Assembly: GCF_023343835.1 (NCBI RefSeq)
Contig: NC_064437.1
Coordinates: 47,212,967-47,276,966 of the forward strand
Reading direction: 5' to 3'
Source: Lagopus muta
Lineage: Eukaryota; Chordata; Aves; Galliformes; Phasianidae
Length of the DNA stretch: 64,000 nucleotides
The notes below the pieces were generated by a model. It did no database searches, was not told the DNA's origin, and saw only the letters and a program-made list of their open reading frames with translations. This document shows positions 22,979 to 34,830 of this stretch, in pieces; position 1 is the stretch's first letter, and each line of letters opens with the position of its first letter. The position numbers and the translations under genes are program-made.

Positions 22979-23990
22979 AACTGCTGCTGCTATTGGGGGG
23001 GTGGGGGAGGGGGCAACATGTCACTGAGATCCCTGGTGGACGCTGGAACTGGTTCCTGCTGAGATGTGCAGAGGGAGAAGTCGATCCTGTTGGTGAGGCT
23101 GGCCCAAAAGGGGCTCACTCTTCTCTCTGGGGCTATTTAACAGCCACTGCACATTTGTGAGTGAGCTCTGTGTGTGCCTCCTGGAGAAGAAACTCCCTCC
23201 AAAGCAGAGTGAAGACAGTGAGGAACTTGCAGGAACACCATAGTGCTGAACAGACCAGCTAATACACAGGATTTATTATTTGTCATATTTTAAATTTCAA
23301 AGTTGCAGTTCTCCAAAGAGCAGGAGAATGTTTGAGGACTGTGGACTGTCACCTTCTAAGGAACTTGTGTAGGACACGCCAGCATTGCTGTTGAGAACAA
23401 TCCACGCTAGCTGGAGTAGTAAGGAGAAAAACTGGCAGCCCTCATTCTGGCAGGTGAGCTCTGGGAGGAAGGCAGTGTGAGCCCAGCGTACATGTGCAGA
23501 CCTAGCACCCTGCTATAGGCACTGGGTTAGCACAAGACAGTAATTGTTTTCTAGGGGAATATGCTCCTAACTGCAATTCCAGTAGAGGAAAAGCACCAAA
23601 CCTCATTGTGCTATTGCTGAGAGCAGTTGGTTCTTGCTATTTGTTTCTTCCAGATTATGATTTACATCTCTGTGGTACCCAGACCTGCTCCTACATCCTG
23701 CTCCATGTTGCACAGCTGTAGGCTTGCTATACAATAGTGGCTAGAAATGGCAATTGCCGAATGACCTGGCCATACTGTCAGCTGGAGTTCATGGAGTGCT
23801 GCAGGTTGTGCTGGCAGGGAGAGCCCAGCTCTTGTTTAGAGTCTAACCTCATCATCTGCATCTAATAAGTGGTCAATCAAAGAGTAGCTACTTGTAGTAA
23901 GCAAGATGAAGGTAGTGATTAGGAGACAACCCTGCTCCTTGAAGAGGGATTAGAGGCAGGGTCTGTAAAGCATGTGCATGCTTCAGCTGA
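22979..23990 (+). other. FBXL15 3' UTR and FBXL15-CUEDC2 tail-to-tail gap
   Basis: About 1.0 kb separates the FBXL15 stop from the inferred CUEDC2 3' end. I see no canonical AATAAA on the plus strand here; AATACA near 23,262 is the only weak variant, so the FBXL15 3' end is undefined. A G-rich run begins 15 bases after the stop. Confidence 0.5.
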
Positions 23991-24013
23991 AATACACACC
24001 AACTCACATCACC

Positions 24014-24019
24014 TTTATT
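24014..24019 (-). terminator. CUEDC2: CUEDC2 polyadenylation signal
   Basis: AATAAA on the minus strand (TTTATT on plus), 352-357 nt past the CUEDC2 stop codon. It is the only canonical hexamer I noted between the two convergent genes. It implies a 3' UTR of roughly 375 nt. Confidence 0.65.
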
Positions 24020-24370
24020 AACACTTGCACTCAAAGCAACAGTGCACAGAGATTTCTAAAAAGCTTGCTGCAAAACCACAAGCTACATTTTTAGATCTAA
24101 AGTCCCGTGCAAGGAATAGCAGAGAACGCCCAGGCTCCCAACAACCATTATGGAGTGCCCCAGGGGCAGAAGCGCAGCTACACGAGGAGAGGAGACTTGA
24201 CCTTATCAGCTAGGTTAGTTCAGGAAGCTGAAAGCAGTGTCCTGCCTCCTAGGTTAGTTCCAGTTAGTGTTGGGTAGGGGAGTCCCTTCATCCCCAGTGC
24301 TGCATGTCCATCCTCCACACCTGGCCAGTGTGGTGGAGGCTGAAGAGCAGGGGAAGAGAGAACACGGCCG

Positions 24371-24517
24371 TCAGTGGAACTTGTACTTCCTGGCTGGTTT
24401 GAGGCTGATGTAAGTTTTCTTCATCTCCTCACTTTCTGGCTTCTTTATGTCTTTGTACCTCTCTCCCTTCGTACTCACCACCTGGTTATCGATGTAGCGG
24501 ATCAGCTTCTTGGGAGC
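24371..24517 (-). CDS. CUEDC2: CUEDC2 coding exon 8 (C-terminus, stop)
   Basis: Acceptor TCTTTCCAG|GCTCCC; 48 codons plus TGA, phase 0. The basic, highly conserved tail ends in ARKYKFH. Confidence 0.96.
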   Translation of the reverse strand, partial: APKKLIRYIDNQVVSTKGERYKDIKKPESEEMKKTYISLKPARKYKFH

Positions 24518-27500
24518 CTGGAAAGACATAAACATCACATAAGGGCGACAAGCGTAAGCTTGTGCTTGGTGAATAAGGGAAAAGCAAGACTAGGTTGGGA
24601 TAAGTACCTGTCCTTTATGTTGGGAGTCTTAGCTAAAAATGGGAAGAAAGCGGTCTGAGGAGGGGGCAGAGGGGAAAAGCTGGAGGGAGCAGGAACAGTG
24701 CTAGTCAGGAGTGCCAGATAATCACAGACCCTGCAGTAGCACCTCTTAGCTGACTAGTTCTCCTTTGAGACTACTGCTGCAAATTCCCTTGTGTGTTATG
24801 CTGCTATTTAGATGTGCAGCCTGCTCTTTAAACCTTGCAGCCAAAGGCATTCAAACTCCTGGTGAGCTGGAACTGCACTATTCTCACCTCTTTCGGTGGA
24901 GCGGGTCGATGTGTTTTCTGATCTTCTGCACTATCCACCATCATATATCTGAAACACAAGATGCAGTAAGTGAACACTGCAACATGCATTGCCTAGTGCT
25001 ATTCACAGCCTTTATCTCTAATTTCCTGTCTGGTTTGGGGCTGTGCAATGTGTCCTACTTGCGTAGACTGCAGTTAGGAGCACTTAAGATTCCCTACTGA
25101 ATGAAATAGGTAAGAAGAGTGTCACCCTTCTGATGAGAATTCAGGAGAATTCTCATGGAATAGCTGGCCGTATGAATGGTATCAAAACCTTAGGCTGCTG
25201 AGAAAGCAGATAGCTTCCTTAAAACTGAGGGAGGTGCTGAGGTTGGCATGCTTTGCCATTAGGACAACTTTGCTCCTTTTCACTTGGTGTGATGGCAGCC
25301 AAAGGAAGAGGCCACAGGGCCAAATCTCTTCTGCCCTGAAGAGATGGTATGCCTTTCACACTCCATGTGCTACTTGACAAGGAGTCGAGTTTGAGCTGGA
25401 AGCAGCTTAATAGAAGCATCATCTCACTCCCTATTTAAAAGGAACACCAGAGCTCAAGCATTTGCTTGCTGTACTGCTGAATTAGCATTGAGACTTCAGA
25501 GCTGGTCTGTAGGTGGACAGCACAGCTGACCACAACTTCTCCCTCAGTACTTAGCATAGTTGTTCCTGTGTATTTTCAGCTATGGCGATCTGCTCTTTGT
25601 ACCTGTGCTTGAGTGATGTTTAAAGTACAGGATATTGCCAAAATGTCATTAAAGTTCCTAGGAACTTAACTATCAGCTGGTGTTGGCTTTTTTTATTTTG
25701 TTCCCATACATTTTATTCTGAAGCAAGCCTGCAATGGAAACAGGCACAGACGGGGATTGTTAATTTTATCTGGATGGCATTCTGCTTTGCTTTTGCTTTC
25801 CTATACCATCAGTTGTTTACATCCTCAAGGAGTAAAATGGTGGAAAATATGATTGGATAGATGCATTGAATTTGTGTGCCCACAGGAGGATATTCATGAA
25901 AGCTGAGATCTTAAAGTGGATCGATTAAACCACACTGTGGGTTGTCTACTGAGAATTAAATGCGTTCGGAAATGAATAAAGGTAAACCAATGTAAAGCCA
26001 CCTTCATTCCCTAGAAGTCCATAGGGAGACTTCAGAGAGGTTTCCTTAAATGCACTGCACTTGCACCTTCAGCAACTGAGATTTGATCTCTGTTGCTGTA
26101 CAGTCTCTTAAAGGTATCTTTAGACTTATTTGGACTGTCTCCAAGGAGAGAGGTATGAATGAGCTGCTGTAGTTCTTACAAGGCACCGTGTGTTACCTGA
26201 GCTGCAGTATGATGTTTGTGCCTTGAACCTTTAACTGGGACCTCAGATGACAACACTGTGATTTACAGTATACCTGTAATAGATTGAAACCTCACATAAC
26301 CAGTGCTTTGACCCCACTGATGGAACTAAGCTGTGTGCCAGAGCTGTAAAAAGAAAACCTATTCTGCTTTCCTGTCTAATCATTATACTTGTGCTTGAAT
26401 GTGTTTCAGATATACCCAGATAAGCTTCACACAGCATCCTTTCCAAACATCATACAGTCCAAGATCTTCATAGACCATGTTGTTATTCTGCCACCATACC
26501 TTTTCACAAACTGCTAACTCCTTCACTATCCAAATTCTTCTTTTCTGAGTACTTACTTCTGTAAGATAACCTGCTTTAGTTCCTCATGGTTGGGTGCTCT
26601 GCGGGGCCGCACCAGCTCCTGTGAAGAAACAAAGCAGGTGTTTGAGAAGCAGAACATAGAGGGTGCACAGCTGCCCTGCTCGCTCAGCTAAGCCCAGCTA
26701 CTGATGCAGTACTACCAGCTCATGGGGGAAGTGAGGTGCCAGACACAGCTCCTCTGGGCTGCTGGCTTGGTGTAGGCACAGCCTGTGCTTGGAGAGCTGA
26801 GGGAGAGGGGGGCATCACTTTGGGTCTTTCTGGTATATTGCTGGAAGTGTAGAAAGCTCCTGCACTCACTTCCTATTCCAGCTGGAATATATGTATTTAA
26901 GCTCTGCTCACTGATCTGGTGCCACCCAGCTCAGAGTACAGTACCTTCACACTTGCACCTGCTGTGCCGATTTCCACCTTCTCTTCCACAATTAACTGCA
27001 CTGCTTCTTCCAAGTTACCCAGGGCCATCGCTAGTGCCTTCTCTGCCTGGCTTACAGTACAGGCTGGGAACATCTCCAGTAGCAGCTCCACACCACCCTT
27101 CAAGTCATCGCCTGCCTAGTTGGAGCAAGAGAGACAGAGATCTGATTTTGCAGAGCAAAAGTATCGCTGCAAAGTTGGGAAATTCAACTTGCTGTTAGCT
27201 GAAGGCTCTCTCTCTCTCATTATAAAGGTGAGTATAAATTCCTTTCTTGAAGCTAAAAGGACGTTGTATCCACAAGGAGAACGCACCCCTTAATCTATTC
27301 TCCCTGTATTTCAGTCTTCTTTGAAACAGGCTTTCTGTGGCCTGGTTCATCTGTGTGGTTCTGCTACTTATCTCCTTAGGAATAAATTTTCTGGGCACTG
27401 TGGCTCAAATGCTTGAACTCCTTCCCTTGCAAGGTTCTCTCTGATCACAAAGGGATGACACTTCTAAGCACAGGGACCTCTGGCTACATCAGAAGGAAGC

Positions 27501-30260
27501 ACAGCAACAGCATTTCCTAGAAGGGCATGGACAAAATGATTGAACTGCAGAGCAGTAAAACACCAGTACTGAAGAAACAGCAAGCAGAGCTTGAGGTAAG
27601 GAGCTGGGGGGAGGTTTACTAAGTGCTGCAATGCTTGCAGTGTGGGTCATGCTGAATGGAGCTGCAGAACCAGGACTGCTGTGCTAATGACTCACTGTGG
27701 TGTAGCTCAGTATATAGAACACCTCATTGAAGGTGGGATGGATGTCTTCAGGACTGACACTCAGATATGACCACTAGATGCTGCATCACAGCTAGGGAGA
27801 TAAACGGTAACCAAGTTCAACTGTGAATGGAACTGGGGGAAGTGGGGTGGAGCGTGGCTAGCTCCTGGCATCCTTACTGCACTCTAGGATCTCGGAGAGC
27901 GCTAAGACAAGCTTTTTTCTGCCTTGCTGCCTCAGGACTGGAAAGGATGAGTCAGAGTGACAACTTGTGCTCTTCTGGCAGCACATAACTTTCCACTTGA
28001 ACACAGTCTTGCTCAGGTCATACAATGGGGTGATCGCAAGCTTCAACAATGCTGTGTCACAGCCTATGCTTGTGGTTCCCCTTGGAGCCAGAAAATGCCT
28101 TAGTTGGTACCAGTCGGCTAGTGCTAGGGATTCTGTCACCCTGCTCCACTGTGAGATGTACATACCTGGGCCCCAGCTCCGTCTGTAGGTGTGCACAGCC
28201 TTTCATCTTTGCAGACTCCAGCTCCAGGCTCCTGGCCTTTGGTCAGGTCTTCAGAGGGCACTTCTGTTCTGCTTTCCACAGCTTTTTGGCTAGGTTTTTC
28301 TTAAAGATACAGCGATATCTACTGAGGATCAGCCCCACTAAGTACAGAGCTCTGTGCTTTCTGTTAGTAGGAGGCTGTTAGTGCACTATCAGCTGAAGTG
28401 AATCTTCTCTTAAATGAAAAGACAGTGGAAAGCACTACTGTTCTTGTTGCCTTTGGTGAGTATAGCTGCAGCCCTACTCATACTGACCTGCAGGAAGGCA
28501 GTGCTAACATGCTGGAGTGTCTGAGCTCTGCATTCCCATGCTTTTCACAAGCAGTCCTACTCTAGCATTCTCAGGCCTCTTACATTTTGGCTGTGGGTAT
28601 TTATGGTATTGTTATTAAGTGTCTAAGAATTTCCTGATGTTTGCTCTAACTTTGAACCAAGATGTTATTCTGATTTTAAATCTAGCAAAACGCATTGGTG
28701 GTTCCCAAGCTGTGTATAACCCAGCACACCTTGTGGTCAGGTTACTCTGATGCATCTCTTTTTATAGGCTCTTTCTGTGTCACTATAAGAATTATTTCAC
28801 CTCTTCTCTAACCTATCTGAAAGGCTACATCACGATTCTTAAAGGGTAGGATGCAAGACACTAGAGCAGAGCAGTAAATTTAGTCAGTTTCAAGGTGAAA
28901 CTCACCTTTGTTACGTGCTTCACCAAGCCTTTCTGAGAGAGAGAACATCATTTCACAAACATTCCCACTGCAAGAGACAGATACTGAATAATTAGGGTGA
29001 GGAATTAAAGCACTAGCCTATCCCACTTGACTTACTCTTTATAAAGATATGAGGCTTGATGGGAAGCCCAGTTACCAAAACTAGCATTCCAGATAGCCAA
29101 GTATCTAAGCTGTTAACTATCCTGGGATTAGGATTTGTGCGTTCAGACAAAGCCTAGCTTAATCATAATGGTACAGGTTCAGTACTAATACATCACAATC
29201 TGGATATAAACAAGAATTCATGGTGCTGATGTGGTTGGGCCAGGCCCTCAGTGCGTGGCATGCACATACAAAACAGTAGCATTAACACACCTCTGAATTT
29301 CTGCAAAGCCAGGGATATATGCCTCCATCATTTCCACAAAGGTGTCCATGTCGAAGGTTTCCTCAGAGGACTCTGGTGAACCCAGCTCTTCCAGGACACC
29401 CGTAATGTAAGAGAAAAAAACTTCATCCATCCCACTGGAGAAAGAGAACACAGCACAAGTAAGCAGCATCAACAGGACCACATTCTTTCTCTCCATCTCT
29501 GTTTGCCTCTGTTGCATCTAATAGAACAGCAGAAGTGCCTATATGGGAAGCATTCATGGATAAATCCAGAAAACTTTGTTTGGTTCACCTTCCTAGGCAG
29601 GATTGAATGAAAGCCACTGCATCTGTCTAGATACTGCGCCCTTGAGGATACATCAGCTGAGCTACCCAAAATATTCCAAGTGCTCAAATCCTGATTTTTG
29701 TGTTGTCTGGTGTTCTAGGTGATGTCATTATGTTTTATCAAGTTACACCTTCCATGTGATGCAGTGTTCTCTGCTGACCCACTTGTATCACTGCTGCCAG
29801 TGGCTACATAACCTGCTGCCTCAAGGCAGCTGTATCTCTACATGTAGGCAGAGTTCAAAACAGGGAGAGCTGTGACATAGCAGTGTACTGCTTAGAAAGC
29901 CTTCTGGGATTGTTGTAGATGAAAGGAATTCCATATTCTAACATGTACTACTTGGCAGGAAATTAATCATCTTGGTCACCAAAGAAATGACATTGCTAGT
30001 CTGTAATGCTGAAACATTGTTCAAGGATTTACATCAACACCTGTACAAATTATCTGCATCCTGGATATGACTTAAAGAAGAGCAAGACAAAATGCAGGAA
30101 AACTGCAAATGTTGCACTTGAAATTTAGCATAATGTATAGAGGGACAATTAATGCAGAGTTCAAGCTAAAACAATACTCAACGTACCTGAGGTCTGCAGC
30201 AGGGATGTGGGACTGGATGAAGCACGTCAGTGTCTCTCTAATGATTCTTTCAAGTTCCAT
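24371..30260 (-). CDS. CUEDC2: CUEDC2, CUE domain-containing protein 2 (complete)
   Basis: CUEDC2 is a ubiquitin-binding adaptor. In mammals it promotes progesterone and oestrogen receptor degradation, restrains IKK/NF-kB signalling and helps release APC/C-CDC20 at mitosis. Eight coding exons (30187-30260, 29291-29434, 28906-28967, 28166-28299, 26945-27115, 26557-26618, 24888-24948, 24371-24517) total 855 nt, giving 284 aa against 287 in human; every junction phase is consistent. The N-terminus (MELERI) and the block [20 protein letters not shown] match human. The CUE domain at about residues 143-183 has the MFP motif (153-155) and the helix-3 segment [11 protein letters not shown]. The C-terminus ([41 protein letters not shown]) is near-identical to human. 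Residues 94-138 (exon 4) diverge most. Confidence 0.97.
24888..24948 (-). CDS. CUEDC2: CUEDC2 coding exon 7
   Basis: A 61-nt exon, acceptor TGTTTCAG|ATATATG and donor AAAGAG|GTGAGA. It completes Lys216 and encodes [20 protein letters not shown]. Confidence 0.95.
24949..26556 (-). other. CUEDC2: CUEDC2 intron between exons 6 and 7
   Basis: A 1.6-kb intron. No exon, RNA gene or repeat was recognised in it. Confidence 0.85.
26557..26618 (-). CDS. CUEDC2: CUEDC2 coding exon 6
   Basis: A 62-nt exon, acceptor TTTCTTCACAG|GAGCTG and donor CAGAA|GTAAGT. It encodes [20 protein letters not shown] and two bases of Lys216. Confidence 0.95.
26945..27115 (-). CDS. CUEDC2: CUEDC2 coding exon 5 (CUE domain)
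   Basis: A 171-nt phase-0 exon, acceptor CCAACTAG|GCAGGC and donor GTGAAG|GTACTG. It carries the complete CUE ubiquitin-binding domain: [11 protein letters not shown], then [13 protein letters not shown] second AG four bases downstream would break the frame and is not used in this model. Confidence 0.95.
27116..28165 (-). other. CUEDC2: CUEDC2 intron between exons 4 and 5
   Basis: A 1.05-kb intron. No additional exon or stable RNA gene was recognised. Confidence 0.8.
28166..28299 (-). CDS. CUEDC2: CUEDC2 coding exon 4 (variable linker)
   Basis: A 134-nt exon from acceptor GTATCTTTAAG|AAAAACC to donor GCCCAG|GTATGT. It is the only open phase that links exon 3 (one base over) to exon 5 (phase 0), and encodes [19 protein letters not shown] onward to GAGAQ. 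It is poorly conserved against the human linker, and the acceptor has a weak pyrimidine tract. Confidence 0.85.
28906..28967 (-). CDS. CUEDC2: CUEDC2 coding exon 3
   Basis: A 62-nt exon, acceptor TCTCTTGCAG|TGGGAA and donor ACAAAG|GTGAGT. It reads [21 protein letters not shown], corresponding to the human IGDMMQKLSGQLSDARNK segment. It is too short to stand out as an open frame but is fixed by phase on both sides. Confidence 0.9.
29291..29434 (-). CDS. CUEDC2: CUEDC2 coding exon 2
   Basis: A 144-nt exon, acceptor TTTCTCCAG|TGGGAT and donor CAGAG|GTGTGT. It encodes [18 protein letters not shown] and [20 protein letters not shown], highly conserved with human. Confidence 0.96.
30187..30260 (-). 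CDS. CUEDC2: CUEDC2 coding exon 1 (start codon)
   Basis: ATG at 30,260 begins [20 protein letters not shown] and ends at donor CCTCAG|GTACGT. An upstream acceptor CTCTTTTTTAG puts the exon start at 30,279, leaving 19 nt of UTR. Confidence 0.95.
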
Positions 30261-30279
30261 GTCTACTTAAATCTTTTCT

Positions 30280-33200
30280 CTAAAAAAGAGGAGGAAAAGA
30301 AAATTCCATGTAATTTCATGTAGTAGATATCAACAAGATCAAAAGGCAAGTGTGCTCTTCCCATCAGAACAATTCATAAATTCCTCCAATGTGGCTTCTC
30401 ACCCCTGGGTAACAGCAGTCAGAAACTGGCAGAAAGCAGTGTGAATATCCACAGGGAGTACCAGCCCAAAGAAGCCCAGCCTCCTAGGCATCTCCTGCTT
30501 GTGTTAATGCCAACAATATGCAGCTGCACTGTACATTTAAAATGTCCCTTTCAGGAAGTAAAGATAGAAATGCAGATATGCCCAGCTGCAGGACCTCAGA
30601 GACACCTCCTGAGCAGGAATGCTGTGCTGTCTGGCAGGGAAGTGGTGGCTTGTGGGTTTGTGTGCTCACTGCAGGAAGGGGTGGACCTTTCATCTGCTAA
30701 GTATTCAGTGCTGCTTGGACTCAAAAATGAGTGGGAAGAAGGGTAATGTCTCTTGGAGAAAGAAAAACCTTGCCTGGATTTTACAGGAGAATACCAAGCA
30801 GGGCACAAGCCAGCCAAAGTCTGCCAGCCAAAATATCAAAGGTCTCCAGGTCAGGCATGGAGTTGCAGTGGAATCCTGTCCAAACAGGAGTGTTGTTGTG
30901 CTTGGTAAATGAGCCATTCTACAGGCAATGCAGCTGCAACAAAGGTCACTTGATAACCCAAAGCTCTCAGGGGAGTTCTAAGAATCACAGAGCTCCCACA
31001 GAAATAAAGGCAGAGGGAGCTGCCCACAGTCCTCCTTCAGCTGTCAGACGTGGGCCTGGACTGGATCTGGTGGGGAAAAGCTGTTCCTTAGCCACTCCTT
31101 CACATTTGGGTCTAAAAAACTGCTGGGTGAACAAACTCCTGGTGTAAGCACAGAGTTCTTCCTGAAGAGGAAAACTAGACCTGCATATATAGAAACTGTC
31201 ATTAGCCAAAGTTTCCAGGCTACAGAGGTCATCTGTAAACCCTTCTTTACATTTGACAATCACATCAGGCAACAAACACTGAGTTATCAATGCTGTATCA
31301 CTATACAACCAACATACACATATTAAAACTCAGCATGTGCGTAGGAAAAGCCAGGGAAGGCATCACTGGAAAAGACTGTTTGCTATTTTAAAAAAAAAAG
31401 CTACTTCATAGAAGTACTTGCTCTCCTGTAGCTTCAGTTAGAGAACTCCCATCTAACAAATGGGAGTTAAAGAAAACAAATGTTTTCAGGTAGGAGCTCT
31501 TCATACAGAGCCCAAGTGAGCTCTTGTGCGCTGCTTTTGTCTTTCATCCCTGCTGTAATCCTTTGCTGCTTCTCTCAGTGTTGCAGATGTAACAGCCTGC
31601 AAGTGTGGCAGCTGGCTGTAAAAACTACCATGTGTTAAAGCATCTTCCTGTTGCTCATTTCTTGTTTTTGTATTTTGCATGTTCTCTAGTGCTGTGACAG
31701 AAATTAGGTGATCTTTGTTATCTTTGCAGCGTACCTGGAAAAAAATGTGAGCTTTCTTCCATCCTTCTCAGACATTAAAAAACCCGTGGTAAGATTCTGA
31801 ATTTCAGTGATGGCAAGAATACTGTCCTATGCACGTGGGTTTTTTTCCAAATTGGAAGCTGAATCTGCAAGTGCTGGCAATGACCAAGTCTCCTAAACTT
31901 ATACTTGAACAAGTCCAAGCAAAGTAACCTTCCTTTCACAGAAATAAGAGGTGGAAGACCAACATATAGCAATAAAAATGCTTTCTCTACTATCAATCCT
32001 GTCAAGAAGAATGCTTGCTTCCTTCCTTCCTCCTCAGTCTTCATAACATCTGGTGAACTGAAATCTAAAAGATGTTGTCCATTTCCATGAATAAGCCAAT
32101 ATTCTGTATGAGATACTATATAGTAACCAATAAGATTTTCTGACAACCCAATTACCTGAACAACAGAGTACAATTCACTATGTCAAAGGCACTTTTGTGA
32201 GGTTCATAAATTAGCTGCTGGTAATTTATTCTGATCAATAGAACAGGTAAAGTCACTCATCTCCGTAATCAAAGGCAAACGTCAGACTGAGACAAGAGAA
32301 ACAGCAAAAAATAATTTAGAAATGGTGTTGTAGAGAAAGGAAGCTACTAGCTGTTCTTGAATCCAATAGCCATAAGAAATACTCTTTTGAAGTGTCTGAA
32401 AATATTCAGATGATTTCCTGCAGAGTTAACTATGCTGTATCTGAATAAAGGCCATTTCCTTCTGTCTACGAGAGCAAGGAAGGCACCAGGTTCTCACCAC
32501 TGGGCATAAATTTTCTCTGGCATCTCACACAAATCCATCCACCAGCACACTCAAGATTTAAGGTCATATCCAGAGAAGCCAAGCTGCCAACGTTAGCCTG
32601 CCTTTGAAGATAGGAAACCTTTTAATGACAAAAGCAGTCTTACAATGAAGGATAGAAGGAGGTGAGGTGAGTATTTCTTCATGGGTCAGCCATTGCCCTT
32701 TGCCTGGGGAATCCATTTCTGCTCCTATAAAACCACAGGAACAAACCTTCTGAGAGACAAATGCACTTGCATTTAATCACATACTGCCAAGTGGGAGAGA
32801 TTTTATTCCCTGGTAAACAGACTTACAAAACTTAACATTCTGGGGATCTGTAATGCACAATGGTCTTGGCCAAATGAGGTTTGTGGAAGACAAGTTCTGA
32901 TGGTCCTCCGGCCTTTCAGATTTAGTGGGTACTGAAATAGAGGGATCTGATTAAAAATTTGGCCACAAACATCTTAAAATGGATTATTTGGGGAAGAAAC
33001 TGGTGCTGGTGTATGTTCCTCTCTGCACGTATCTGAGTTTAGAATTTAGGACACCAAAGCACCTTATATAAAATACCTTCAATTGCCACATTGTTTTCAA
33101 TGGTGATCTGTAATAGTTAAGAGGGAGATTTACTAGAAGGCCTTATCTTTTGTGCAGTTCTGTGGAGGAGTGGTTTATAATGCGCTGCAAGATCTAAAAC

Positions 33201-34082
33201 CCAAAGGCAGGAGAAACTGCTTTCCCAAGGGCACAATTGTACTGAAGAAGCACTACTGTTTTAAACTTCCAGCCATAATTGCAATGCAGCTTTTAAGATC
33301 CCTTCTAAAGTCAGCAGCTGATTCAAATATGAAGGTCCTGCTGCACTTGTTGTAATGTGGGCTTGATTTGCACAGCATCTGGTTTTTTTAGTTATATTTG
33401 AGAAAAATTGGCTTCCTTTTGTACAACACATGTGAATCCACCTTTCTTCAAAAAAAAAAGGACAAATATCTGAAATGTCTGCATGTCAGCTAGATCATTT
33501 TTGAAGGCTCTTTAAGCTCAAATTTCTGTAATTGTTCTTAAATGGTCAATGTGGAGTGATGGGAATGATTGACACCACTTTGGATTTTATATTAACATGA
33601 CAGACTTCAATTTAGGAAAAAGTTTCTGAGCTAAGAGAAACTGCCATTTGGATGTGTATCAACTTCTATGAGACTGTAAAGTTGTGTCGCAAAGAGCTGG
33701 GGTTGCTGCAAGTGGACAGAGGTGCATGCTGTAGGCTTCCAGTGCAGATTTGAGAAAATCTTAGGTAAAAACTTTGGGAACTTTGGGAAAGAGGCAAAGC
33801 TGCAGCTACGTTCCCCCCAACTACTGTGCCGCCTGAAACTCTGCTGGCTTCAAACTTTCCAGGCTGAATAACACTTCACAGCCAATTCCAGCACACCTAT
33901 TTTTTGTTTTTCTTGCCGAAGACGTCCCTGAAAGGACATCTGCGGTGTGGTTGCTGTGGGAAAGCAGGCTGAGATAGCTGGAAACGTTAGCACTACTGAC
34001 TGCTTGGTGCTGTAACATTAAAACAAGGCTGTCGGTAACTCAGTCTCCGCTGCTAAATTACACCTCCCGCCCGGGCCCTTAC
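30280..34082 (-). other. CUEDC2: CUEDC2 5' UTR intron
   Basis: A 3.8-kb intron between the untranslated first exon (donor GCTCAG|GTAAGG at 34,083/34,082) and coding exon 1. No other gene was recognised. A 10-A run is at about 31,390, and the body is AT-richer than the flanking exons. Confidence 0.75.
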
Positions 34083-34830
34083 CTGAGCAGTATGGCAGAG
34101 GCCCAGCTCACAGCCAGCGCTTACAGACCCTGCGGTGCGCACGGGGCCGACAGCCCATCCCGCGACCCGAACTCGGGAGGCCTTCGCGAGAAAGGAGAGC
34201 TCGGTGAGCCGCGTGGGGAGGACGGCGCGTTTCTTCTTTCCTGGCACACGGCCGCCGCTTATCCCGAGCCGTAACACTGGACCTGACACACGGGCAGAGC
34301 GACTCTGGGACCCGATCGCCGCTCACTGCCCGCTCACCGCATGGCAGCGTGCAGCGCTGGTCTCACACGGGCTGCAGAGGATTTCCGCCCGGCCCAGAGT
34401 CGCACCGCACGGAGCTTCCCGCGTACCCCCCAACCCCCGGTCCCAGGAGCGGCGGTGCCACAGGGTCCCTCCGACAACGCACGGCCCAAGCCGCCTCTGC
34501 AGGGCCACCCCGGGACCGCCCCATCCCCGCCCGGCCCCGCGCCGCCCGAGGGCCCCGCCGGCCCCGCGACCCCCCACCAATCCCCGCAGCGCGCGGCCGC
34601 CGACGGGAGGCGGGCTGTGGGCCGGGGTCACCTGATCGCCGCGCGCCCCCCCTCCCCCGCGGCCTCACTCTCTGCCGGCGCAGGTCCCGCGCAGCGCGGT
34701 TGAAAACGTCACGTGGGCGCACGCGCCGCCAGTCATAGAGGCGGGAGCGGTGGGGCAGAGCGGCGTCGTGCTGGCGCGCTCGCCGCGCCGCCATTTTGGT
34801 TGTGGGCAGGAGCCGCGGGGCAGCGGTGGT
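34050..34830. promoter_or_regulatory. CUEDC2: CpG-island promoter of CUEDC2
   Basis: Dense CpG block with an E-box CACGTG (34,710-34,715) and a YY1 motif GCCGCCATTTTGG (34,787-34,799). On the minus strand the YY1 site reads CCAAAATGGCGGC, the sense orientation usual just downstream of a start site, placing the CUEDC2 start near 34.80-34.83 kb. Divergent plus-strand transcription is possible. Confidence 0.75.
34083..34810 (-). other. CUEDC2: Predicted CUEDC2 untranslated first exon
   Basis: The right edge is inferred from the YY1 motif; the left edge is a clear donor, CTGCTCAG|GTAAGG. If start sites lie nearer the donor, the exon would be shorter. Confidence 0.45.

Noticed and set aside
27108-27116. 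Alternative CUEDC2 exon 5 acceptor four bases downstream
   Set aside because: It would shift the frame relative to exon 4. The upstream AG gives phase 0 and the conserved sequence.
27690-27780. tRNA-like A-box segment (GTGTAGCTCAGT) in a CUEDC2 intron
   Set aside because: No matching B box (GGTTCRANNCC), no acceptor-stem pairing and no Pol III terminator at the right distance.
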